A stretch of DNA of 64,000 nt, from NCBI GenBank assembly GCA_016712105.1, contig JADJRU010000005.1, forward strand, positions 186,001 through 250,000, read 5' to 3'. Of this stretch, positions 49,152 through 56,804 are shown piece after piece. This DNA comes from Ahniella sp. GTDB lineage: Bacteria > Pseudomonadota > Gammaproteobacteria > Xanthomonadales > Ahniellaceae. The number at the start of each line of letters is the position of its first letter. Position 1 is the stretch's first letter. Under the pieces are notes generated by a model. The model did not search any database. It worked only from the letters and a program-made list of their open reading frames with translations, and was not told the origin of the DNA. A program made the translations under genes and the position numbers.

Positions 49152-50047
49152 AGAAGTTGAACCAGTTGAAGGGATGGGCGCGAGCCTGCGCTTCGATACG
49201 GGCCGCATAACGACCCATCATGTCGCGGATGCCGGATTCTCGGTCCTTGCGGGCGAGCACAAAACCATCGGTGAGCCGCTCGAACACCATGCGGTAACGA
49301 TTGCCACCGAGGTACAAGCCAAAACACAGCGCGACCGGCACACCCAGACTGAGCGCGATTTGCCATGGCGCACGCGGGAATGGCGCCGGTTCACCGAGGA
49401 ACTCGATCGGCAGCGATGGCTCATCCGGGGCGGCACGGTCGGCCAGCAGCGTGACCAACGCACCTTGATCGAGGGCTTCCTTGATCTGCATGACGATACT
49501 CATGCCGTCCTGACCGGCATCGATCACGGTCGCGGCCACAGCCGGGTTCAACTCGGCAAGCAGGCTCGTGATGGCCGGGTTGTGCTTGATGTCGAGCACC
49601 ACCCGAACGGTCACGTCGGGGCGTTTGAGGCTCAGCACACGGAGCACCTCGAAGCTGCCGAGGTGCGAACCCCACCATGAGCACACCACGCCCCAGATCG
49701 ATCTGCTGGTGCAGGCCTTCGAGCCCGTGGACATCGATGTCGAATCCCTTGAAATGCCCACCCAGCAGGAACACACGATCCAGTATCGTGCTGGCGAAGG
49801 CATGGATATGGCGGGCCGATTCCGCCCAGGTCGCCGGCCGTCCGAACGCACGCCCGAGAAACGCCAGTGACGCCCGACGCTCGGGGGCACGGCGCAACAG
49901 GAAGTAGAGGGTGATCGGCCAGAGTGCCAACCTCGCCACTGGACGACCGAACGACTGCGCAAACGTGCGGATGAGCCATAACGCGAAGCGCCCGCCCCCT
50001 TCAGGACGCGCGCGCCAGTCCGGCTTGGGGTCGGCGGCGGCGCTCAT
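49087..50047 (-). CDS. LpxL-like acyltransferase (aryl polyene cluster, frameshifted)
   Basis: About 319 residues, read through one extra base in a CCCC at 49670-49673. The first frame begins MSAAADPKPDWRARPEGGG (ATG 50047, overlapping the previous stop by ATGA) and reaches DLGRGVLMVG. The second carries on with SHLGSFEVLRVLSLKRPDVT, containing the HLGSFE acyltransferase motif, and then LADRAAPDEPSLPIEFLGEP and ends NWFNFYDFWQ. It is a lysophospholipid/lipid A-type acyltransferase, probably joining the polyene to a membrane anchor. The C-terminus overlaps the LolA-like gene. Confidence 0.8.
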
Positions 50048-50349
50048 GCCCGCACCTTGCCGCTGGCGATCAGCGCGCCTTCGCGCGTGACGCGAAAGTC
50101 GAACTGATCGGTATCGAGGCGCACCAGTTCCAGTTCGGCCCACTCGCCCGGCAACAGCGGCGACACGAACTTGACCTGCGGGAACGCCGCCAGAACCCGA
50201 CCCGGCCAAAATGTCGAAAGGGCGTTCTGTACCTCCTCAAGCACGATGACACCGGCCACCAGTGGGCGACCCGGAAAGTGGCCGGCCAGACTGGGATGGC
50301 TGTCGCCGATCATGAAGCGACTGATCCGTCGATTGTTGGTGTCACTCAT
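50044..50349 (-). CDS. FabZ/FabA-like hotdog dehydratase (aryl polyene cluster)
   Basis: 101 residues with HPSLAGHFPGRPLVAGVIVL, the FabZ/FabA catalytic His motif (GHFPGRPxxxGV), then QVKFVSPLLPGEWAELEL. It is short for FabZ, as are the second dehydratases of aryl polyene clusters. It probably acts in the dehydration steps together with the ApeP-like protein. It overlaps both neighbours: its start overlaps the membrane-protein stop (ATGAGTGA), its stop overlaps the acyltransferase start. Confidence 0.82.
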   Translation of the reverse strand: MSDTNNRRISRFMIGDSHPSLAGHFPGRPLVAGVIVLEEVQNALSTFWPGRVLAAFPQVKFVSPLLPGEWAELELVRLDTDQFDFRVTREGALIASGKVRA

Positions 50350-51028
50350 GACGCCACTGCCTGGCCACCTGCGGGCCCACTTCGATCAGGCGCCGGATGA
50401 AGTGCGCGAAGTTGCGATAGGGCATGTCCGGAAAACGGCGTTTGCGTACCGTCCACTCGACGCCCATCAGCAGCGCCATCAGCAGCCAGCTGCCCACATG
50501 CGCAAACCATGCAAAGTGGGCACTTGTCAGTCCGAAGCGTGAACTGTCGACACCCATGACTGCCAGAAGACCTTCGGGCACGACGAGCAACAGCAAGCCG
50601 ACTTCGACCACACACAGCAGTACGAACAAGCCCGCCCACAGTGTGGTGACCAACCGGGCATACGCACACAGGCGCGTATCGGGCGGGTTGTCCGGACCGT
50701 GCACGATGCGGATGAAGCGGATGATCAGCGGCTCACTACCCGGCAGCAACGTGGACGCAAACATGGACGCAATCAAGCCATGCGCGAGGATCGGCGGAAG
50801 AAACAGCAACAACGCACCGGCGTCGGCGCGTTGTAATGCCCACACGAGCAAAGCCAGCAACGATGCCGGCACCAGCCAGACAGGCTTGCGGGCGTTCCAG
50901 GCCACCATCAGCATGGCCACTGGCAAGAGCCAGAGTGCCATCGGCGTGAGACCGGGATCGATCCCCAGCAGGGCGCCATGCGCCAGCAGCGCATAGGCCA
51001 GCAAGACGCCGGCAAGCAGGATCTTCAC
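50342..51028 (-). CDS. COG4648-type membrane protein (aryl polyene cluster)
   Basis: 228 residues, with about six membrane segments including LLAGVLLAYALLAHGALLGI, ALLVWALQRADAGALLLFLP and LVTTLWAGLFVLLCVVEVGL. The C-terminus carries WTVRKRRFPDMPYRNFAHFI. This is the family (COG4648) regularly found between the ACP and dehydratase genes in aryl polyene/xanthomonadin clusters. Its exact role is unknown, but it is thought to help anchor or export the product. The ATG overlaps the ACP stop. Confidence 0.8.
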   Translation of the reverse strand: MKILLAGVLLAYALLAHGALLGIDPGLTPMALWLLPVAMLMVAWNARKPVWLVPASLLALLVWALQRADAGALLLFLPPILAHGLIASMFASTLLPGSEPLIIRFIRIVHGPDNPPDTRLCAYARLVTTLWAGLFVLLCVVEVGLLLLVVPEGLLAVMGVDSSRFGLTSAHFAWFAHVGSWLLMALLMGVEWTVRKRRFPDMPYRNFAHFIRRLIEVGPQVARQWRHE

Positions 51029-51294
51029 ATCGTGCGATGGGTTTCGATGTGCGCCGACAACGCACGCAGCGAGCCGAAGATGCGGCGGTTGTCTTCGTTG
51101 TCCGAGCGCAACTGGAAACCGTACTTTTTCGAGACCGCAAGCGCCAGTTCAAGCGCGTCGATCGAGTCGAGACCAAGATCGGCGCCGAACAGCGCCTGTT
51201 CAGGGCCAATGTCTTCGGCCTTGACTGTCTCCAGATTCAACGCGGAGACCAACAGTTCGGCGAGCTCCAGCTCGGCCGCGGTTTGAGTACTCAT
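51025..51294 (-). CDS. Acyl carrier protein (aryl polyene cluster)
   Basis: 89 residues. The phosphopantetheine Ser is in ADLGLDSIDALELALAVSKK (Ser44). The rest is the usual acidic four-helix carrier protein (ELAELLVSALNLETVKAEDI). It is the first gene of the minus-strand half of the second aryl polyene block and carries the growing chain for the ketosynthase encoded at 13 kb. The region up to 51396 separates it from the divergent halogenase-like gene. Confidence 0.9.
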   Translation of the reverse strand: MSTQTAAELELAELLVSALNLETVKAEDIGPEQALFGADLGLDSIDALELALAVSKKYGFQLRSDNEDNRRIFGSLRALSAHIETHRTM

Positions 51295-51396
51295 GTATCC
51301 ACCTTGTGGTTTTTGTCTTGCGCGCCCGGTGGCTGGGCCCTTGCGGACGACCCCTCCGCCAGCATCGCACGGCGATTTTGGTGCGCTAAGTGTATC
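51295..51396. promoter_or_regulatory. Divergent promoter region of the second aryl polyene block
   Basis: About 100 bases between the ACP (minus) and the halogenase-like gene (plus). Promoters for both should lie here. A TAAGTGTATCAT segment just before the plus-strand start is AT-rich for this genome and may include a -10 element. No operator can be read with confidence. Confidence 0.35.
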
Positions 51397-52761
51397 ATGT
51401 GCCTTGTTTTTCCCATTCTTCTGGCTGTGTCGTCACTCCATTCCGAATCTGATTGCTCCTGCGACGTCGTGGTCGCTGGCGGCGGCCCTGCGGGCAGCAC
51501 CATCGCTGCGCTGTTGGCCCGCAAGGGCTGGCGCGTGCGCCTGTTCGAGAAGGACACGCACCCGCGTTTTCATATCGGTGAATCACTGCTGCCGATGAGC
51601 ATGCCGATTCTGGAACGCCTTGGTGTGCTGGCCGAGGCAGAAGCCATCGGCATCAAGAAACTCGGCGCCGACTTTCCGGCCGCGAATGAACGCGGCTACA
51701 ACGTGTTCCACTTCGCACGCTCGTTGAATGCCACGTGGCCGCATGCACTGCAGGTGCGTCGTGACCAGTTCGACGAACTGCTGTTCGTGAATGCCGCACG
51801 CGCCGGCGCGACTGCCATGACCGGTCACTGTGTCCGAAAAGTCGAGGTGCTCGGCGATACCGTTTCAGTGGAAGTGGTCGACGCAGGTGGCCACACCGAA
51901 ACCCTGCGCACCCGCTATTTTGTCGATGCCAGCGGCCGCGACACCCTGCTCGGTGATCGGCTCAAACTCAAGCAGAAAAATCCTCGCCATCAGAGTGCGG
52001 CACTGTTTGCCCATTTCCGCGGTGCCGAACTCCGACCCGGCGAGGACGCCGGCAACATCAGCATCTATCGTTTTGCGCACGGCTGGGTCTGGCTGATCCC
52101 GCTGCCGGATCAACTGATGAGTGTCGGTGCTGTCTGTTATCCGGAATACCTGAAGCAAAAGAAGGGGCGCGGCACTGAGTTCCTGCTCGATACCTTGCGC
52201 GGTATCCCGGAAGTGTGGGCCCGCCTGACTTCAGCCGAACTGGTCGGCAATCATCATGCCACGGGCAATTACGCTTACTCCTGCAGCGCTTTTGCCGGAT
52301 CCCGATGGTTGTCGGTCGGTGACGCCTGTGCGTTTGTCGACCCCATTTTTTCGAGCGGCGTGTTTCTCGCCATGAACAGCGCGGAACTGGGCGCTGAACT
52401 GATTGATCAGGTCTTGCACGAACCGCATCGTGAACGTGCCCTGCAGGCCCGATACACGCGCACCTTGCGCGCCGGGCTGGCGTGTTTTTCGTGGTTCATC
52501 GAACGATTCACGTCACCGGCCATGCGTCAGCTGTTTGCGCATCCGAGAAACCATTGGCGCGTGGAGGAGGCGTTGATTTCGCTTCTGGCGGGCGATGTGT
52601 TCCGGGACGGCGGCGTGCGCCGGCGGTTGCTCTTGTTCAAGGGCATCTATTACCTCCAGTCGCTCGTGTTGTGGCGGCTGCAATGGCCTCACATGAAGTT
52701 CCTCAAGCGCCAGGCACGGGTGGCGTTCGAGGGCGGCACCACGGGCCAGGACCATGTCTGA
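51397..52761 (+). CDS. FAD-dependent halogenase-like oxidoreductase (aryl polyene cluster)
   Basis: 454 residues. The FAD fingerprint is VVVAGGGPAGSTIAALLARK (about 25-44), with HIGESLLP just after, the usual GES block. WVWLIP at about 230 is the WxWxIP halogenase motif, and VGDACAFVDPIFSSGVFLAM is the second FAD site. It is a second member of the family already encoded at 8785-10392. The ATG at 51397 is the only plausible Met start; an in-frame GTG at 51427 is also possible. It is translationally coupled to the chorismatase (8-base overlap) and so probably acts on the aryl head group. Confidence 0.82.
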   Translation: MCLVFPILLAVSSLHSESDCSCDVVVAGGGPAGSTIAALLARKGWRVRLFEKDTHPRFHIGESLLPMSMPILERLGVLAEAEAIGIKKLGADFPAANERGYNVFHFARSLNATWPHALQVRRDQFDELLFVNAARAGATAMTGHCVRKVEVLGDTVSVEVVDAGGHTETLRTRYFVDASGRDTLLGDRLKLKQKNPRHQSAALFAHFRGAELRPGEDAGNISIYRFAHGWVWLIPLPDQLMSVGAVCYPEYLKQKKGRGTEFLLDTLRGIPEVWARLTSAELVGNHHATGNYAYSCSAFAGSRWLSVGDACAFVDPIFSSGVFLAMNSAELGAELIDQVLHEPHRERALQARYTRTLRAGLACFSWFIERFTSPAMRQLFAHPRNHWRVEEALISLLAGDVFRDGGVRRRLLLFKGIYYLQSLVLWRLQWPHMKFLKRQARVAFEGGTTGQDHV

Positions 52762-53761
52762 ACCAGTCTTGGCAGCGCCGCCTAGATCCGGATTTTCAGT
52801 CCGCTACGAGCCAATCGGTCAGTCGGATCCAGACAACACGGTTCTGGCCGAAGTGGTGTTCGGTGCCCCGCCTTCCGGCGCGGCGTTGCCCGTTCACTCC
52901 GGCTTTGAACTGTGGGCCCGGTCGGATTTGTTGCCCGAAAGGGGTGCATTGGCCGAAATCTGGCGCAGCGCGGGCCCGGTGCGTCGTGGTGTGGACGGCT
53001 CCGTCCGGTTTGCCGAAGACACCACACACCTGTTCGGACTCATTGAAATCGACGAGCGTGATGCCGGCTCGATCGGCAAGGCTTCCGAATTGGCCTATGC
53101 CGAAATCGTGCGCTTCATGCGCGATCGTCCGCACGCCAGCATCGTGCGCTACTGGAACTATTTTTCGCGGATCAACGAAGGTTTGGGTGACGACGAGCGT
53201 TACCGTCACTTCTGCACCGGTCGTGCGCTGGGCCTCGGTGATTTTGTCGTCGAACACCTTCCCGCAGCGACCGCCATCGGGCGACAGGACGACAGCAGCA
53301 TCCTTCAGGTCTATTGGCTGGCAGCGCAGCGCCCGGGTCAGCACATCGAAAATCCGCGGCAGGTGTCGGCGTACCGTTATCCCCGTCGATACGGCCCGAC
53401 CAGCCCGAGTTTCTCGCGGGCACACTTGCTGCCCGAAGGTCGTCTGCTCATTTCCGGAACGGCCAGTGTGGTGGGCCACGAAAGCCACCATGTCGGTGAT
53501 CTGCCGGCGCAGTTCCGTGAAACCGACAGCAACCTGACATCCCTGATCCAGGCAGCCCGCTGTTTTTCGGACCGACTGCCGGCCCGGTTTGGCGGGGGTG
53601 GCTTGCTGAAGGTCTACCTGCGTGACCACAATGATTTGGCGCAAACGGTCGACCTGATGAGCCGTTTCCCGGAAACGCCGTGGATCATCCTTGGCGGGGA
53701 CATCTGCCGTGCCGATCTGTTGATCGAGATCGACGGGATACACGGGCCCACCCAGCCCTGA
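52754..53761 (+). CDS. xanB2: XanB2-like chorismatase (hydroxybenzoate-forming)
   Basis: 335 residues of the FkbO/Hyg5/XanB2 family. Diagnostic blocks are FLRD-like RFMRDRPHASIVRYWNYFS and INEG, YRHFCTGRALGLG, and LLISGTASVVGHESHHVGD (about 229-247). The family converts chorismate to hydroxybenzoates; XanB2 makes 3- and 4-hydroxybenzoate, the former being the starter for xanthomonadin and the latter linked to ubiquinone. It is coupled to the halogenase-like gene and convergent with the RiPP genes. Its presence is the main reason to read the two blocks as a xanthomonadin-type pathway. Confidence 0.85.
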   Translation: MSEPVLAAPPRSGFSVRYEPIGQSDPDNTVLAEVVFGAPPSGAALPVHSGFELWARSDLLPERGALAEIWRSAGPVRRGVDGSVRFAEDTTHLFGLIEIDERDAGSIGKASELAYAEIVRFMRDRPHASIVRYWNYFSRINEGLGDDERYRHFCTGRALGLGDFVVEHLPAATAIGRQDDSSILQVYWLAAQRPGQHIENPRQVSAYRYPRRYGPTSPSFSRAHLLPEGRLLISGTASVVGHESHHVGDLPAQFRETDSNLTSLIQAARCFSDRLPARFGGGGLLKVYLRDHNDLAQTVDLMSRFPETPWIILGGDICRADLLIEIDGIHGPTQP

Positions 53762-53767
53762 TTCAGG

Positions 53768-54652
53768 TCAGGTGATCAGCAAATCAAGAGAGTGCCGGTT
53801 GGCAATGCCGATCAGTGCCGGGTCCACTCGTGGGCGTCGAAGCACAAAACCCGGTACGTGCTGGGATAGTCGCGTGACCCAACCCAGATGTGCGGCGAGT
53901 TCGTTCGCATCGAACAGGCGCGCGGCAACACTGTCACGAATCAACCGAAGACGCATCTCGACCGGAGAGAGCGGCCTCAGGACCGGGGTTGTGATGGCAT
54001 CGTCGAATTCGGGCCACACGATGTTCCGAAGGTGCGTCGAAACGGGGGCCGGCAACAGGATCGGATCGAGCTTCAATTGTGGAACGTTCGTGCAGAATCC
54101 GAAGTCGCCGCCGAGCACCACGAGGTCGTCCGCCACCCGCAGGATCGGTCCGGATGGACCCGCGATCGGATTGGCGGCCAAACGCGCCAGCGACGATTTG
54201 CCTTGCCCGGAGGGCCCGGCCAGCAGCACGATGCCGCGCGTATCGGCGACGGCCGCAGCGTGTAACGCAAACGCGCCGTGCCGGGCGCACAGCAACAACA
54301 GTCCCGGCCCGAGCAGGGCTTCGACCACATCCCGGCGACTCTCCTCCGTAGGCGCCGTCACCTCGGCAGTCTGACCCGCGATCCGCAGCGTGAGGCCGTG
54401 CTCGAACTGAAACCGGCGCTGATCGGCCACACCTGCCGAGATCCGGACCTTGTGCAAGGTGCCGCCGAGTTGGGCATCGATCGTTGTGGACGGCTGCCCG
54501 GGCGGTTCGGGCACGAACTCCGGCATTTGAGCAGCCACGCGGACAGACGCACCCGGATCAATCCGGAAGTTGCTGTGAACGATCCGGCCGGCCATCGACG
54601 TCGACCAAACCTCGGCCGATGCCGGCTGGCGACGGTCGATCAGGCGCAACAT
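53768..54652 (-). CDS. HPr-kinase-like protein of the RiPP locus
   Basis: 294 residues from the ATG at 54652. The C-terminal half is an HPr kinase fold: GAFALHAAAVADTRGIVLLA, Walker A GPSGQGKSSLARLA (about 144), and VADDLVV, matching the catalytic His, P-loop and Asp pair of HprK. The N-terminal half carries no known domain. HprK-like kinases of this type accompany lasso peptide clusters, where they phosphorylate the peptide. It follows the precursor gene by about 185 bases and is convergent with xanB2. Confidence 0.78.
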   Translation of the reverse strand: MLRLIDRRQPASAEVWSTSMAGRIVHSNFRIDPGASVRVAAQMPEFVPEPPGQPSTTIDAQLGGTLHKVRISAGVADQRRFQFEHGLTLRIAGQTAEVTAPTEESRRDVVEALLGPGLLLLCARHGAFALHAAAVADTRGIVLLAGPSGQGKSSLARLAANPIAGPSGPILRVADDLVVLGGDFGFCTNVPQLKLDPILLPAPVSTHLRNIVWPEFDDAITTPVLRPLSPVEMRLRLIRDSVAARLFDANELAAHLGWVTRLSQHVPGFVLRRPRVDPALIGIANRHSLDLLIT

Positions 54653-54838
54653 GGGATCAGGTTGTTTGAACCGCCGTGTTGATGCATTCGCCGGCAACAC
54701 GGTCGCCGCCGGAGGACGCACGCGGCACAGCCGCCGCGCCGCATTCGCGCGCAAAGAAACCGCCGGGGCGCCCAATGCCCCAGTTCGCGCAGAATTCTGT
54801 TTGCCCCTGCCTGTCCAGCCTTGCGGCCAAGCCCCTGG
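54653..54838. other. Spacer between RiPP precursor and kinase
   Basis: 186 bases. I searched the minus strand for a PqqD-like B1 or a second precursor and found neither; the only ATG frames give short, Arg/Cys-rich translations (RRGGCAACVLRRRPCC) with no family pattern. It probably carries the untranslated region between the two genes. Confidence 0.4.
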
Positions 54839-55012
54839 TTACGGACAACCCGGGCATTTGAAGCCACCAGCGCCACCGGAGTCACCGACACCGGGCGACG
54901 CGCCCAGCGTGATGTCACGCAGCGCACCGAGGTCTGTCAGTTCCGGCACCACATAAGCCTTCGACGGCAGTGTCGGTTGAACTGAAGCTAGGTTATTGCT
55001 CAACTTGGTCAT
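54839..55012 (-). CDS. Lasso-type RiPP precursor peptide
   Basis: 57 residues, too short for common ORF cutoffs. The leader MTKLSNNLASVQPTLPSK is followed by YVVPELTDLGALRDITL, which fits the lasso leader pattern Y-x-x-P-x-L-x-x-x-G-x(5)-T. The Thr35 stands at position -2, so the core would begin at Gly37. Core: GASPGVGD, where Asp8 is correctly placed to form an 8-residue macrolactam ring with Gly1, then SGGAGGFK and the ending CPGCP with two Cys. It starts 19 bases after the stop of the cyclase-like gene (stop at 55032) and ends with TAA. The ribosome site is weak (GGAAAA). No other RiPP leader family matches this well. Experimentally untested; lasso ring formation is inferred. Confidence 0.82.
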   Translation of the reverse strand: MTKLSNNLASVQPTLPSKAYVVPELTDLGALRDITLGASPGVGDSGGAGGFKCPGCP

Positions 55013-55031
55013 GATTCAGGTTTTCCGATAC

Positions 55032-56709
55032 TTAAAGCGGATGATAGCGCAAGCTTCCGGCATGAATCGCTGCTTGCCGCCATTTCTCATAGCAAACGGC
55101 CTGCCAAAGCCGCAGCCCGGACGCCTCGTCCAGCCCCGCGTACAGTGCTTGTTCAACCACCGACGCGTTCATGAAAGTTTGCCATGTTGTTCCGGACTGG
55201 AACAGGAACGCAGCCACGTCGTCCCGATGTTCGCGTAATCCCCGCCAAAACCAGGGCGCCAGACTTCCGGATTTGGGGCGCTGCCAGACCAGTTCCGGCA
55301 CCCGCGTCGACAGCCATTGCCGGGTCAGCCATTTGCGGACCCCCTGCCGTTCCGACAGATGCACCGGCAGGGCCAGCGACAGGTCGATCATCCCCCGGTG
55401 ACGATAAGGGAACCGCATGTCCAGCCCGTGGCGCTCGGCGAACCACCAGGCGCCCTCGGCATCCAGATGGGCTGCCGGGCCAAACAAGTCGGGTAAGCGG
55501 CTCGGATCTTCCGCCTTCAGCGACGCCCACGGCTGTTCGGGCAACTCCTGCAGCAGCGACAAGGCATAGGGGGCAAGGATTTCCGGCCTGCCTGTGGGTG
55601 CGGGACGATGCCAACCCCGACGCAGGCGCCGCTGCACTTTTTGTCCACAGATGCCGGGCAGCCAAATCAGGCCGATGATGGCGCCAGGCCGAACTGATTG
55701 CCGTGTGGGGCTCGGGATAGAAGTGATCGCCAAAGTTGCCCGACAACAGGGTCTGCACCCCCTGCCCGGCCGCGACGTGCATCACGGCGTCGTTCATCGC
55801 CCGATAGGGATTGGCCAGCGGCGCATCCGGATGGATCGGAAGCCGGTCGAGGTCGGCGAACGGCAGTTGGTCCACCGGCACCCATTCCAGCGGCAAACCC
55901 AGTGCCTGTGCGGTGGCGCGGGCGTAGGCGGACTCGTCCGCACTCGGCTCCGCCGACAACACCCAGCTGTAGAGGCGTGCTGGCAGCCCCGACGCGGCCA
56001 AGGCAGCCGCCAGCGTGGTCGAGTCCAGGCCACCGCTCAGCATCAGGCCTGCCGGCCCCGATCCGACCGCATCCCGTGTTGCCGCCAGCAGGCGGACTTC
56101 GAATTGTTGTTGCCAATCGGCGTCACTGCCGGCCGCGATGGGTTCCGGTCGGTAGTCTTCGGCGGGAACCACGGTGCTGGTTGACCCGTCGGCGGCCAGT
56201 TCCAGGGTCTGTCCGGACGCCAATGCCGTGACCCCGGCGAAGAAGCAGGCGGGCGGCGACGAGGGACGGAGGCCAAAGAACGCGGCGACGGCGGTCTCGT
56301 TTTCGACCACCGGCAGGTTTAATGCCGCGAGGACCAGGCGTGGGGAGGTGGCGGCAGCCAGAACCCCGCCATGTTTGGCCCAATACCAATTGCGTTCGGC
56401 ATGCCAGGCACGGAACAGGGACCAGGCCCCGGAAGCCTGGCGCTTCAGCCTCAGCCCATGCGCAGCGGGGCGATCAGCGACTGGTCCGGCGGCGCCTTCA
56501 CTGTCCAACTCGAACACCAGCGTGTCGGGTTCGGCTTGATGGCGCACGATCGCAGGCCCGGTTTGCCAGATCAGTGTGGCCTGGTCGACGTGATACAGAC
56601 GCTGCGGCCTGGCTGGTGATTCGATGCCATGCAGCCACGACCGCACCCGCGCTTCAGCGGCGGCGCGAGGTTCGGGTTCGGAACTGAGCAGAAGCACCAG
56701 AGCGGTCAT
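55032..56709 (-). CDS. Asparagine-synthetase-like lasso macrocyclase (frameshifted)
   Basis: About 558 residues when one extra base in a TTTTT run at 55638-55642 is discounted. The first frame holds an N-terminal domain without the catalytic Cys2 of glutamine-dependent synthetases (MTALVLLLSS), then LMLSGGLDSTTLAAALA (PPi loop, about 224) and LLSGNFGDHFYPEPHT. The second continues RRGWHRPAPTGRPEILAPYA, GLDMRFPYRHRGMIDLSLAL and VWQRPKSGSLAPWF. This fits the C protein of lasso clusters, which adenylates the Asp/Glu side chain and closes the macrolactam. It is first in the RiPP operon, ahead of the precursor. Confidence 0.82.
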
Positions 56710-56804
56710 GCCTGAATCATGCAGTACCGCGCCAGCCGAATCGAGCGTCTACACACAAAGTACGGGATAATCCCGGTTCTTCAGGCTCTCCCAGGATGCG
56801 CTTC

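Noticed and set aside
54653..54927. PqqD-like B1 or second RiPP precursor in the minus-strand frame
   Set aside because: The translation is Arg/Cys-rich and random-looking, with no RRE pattern or lasso leader, and it overlaps the real precursor in another frame.
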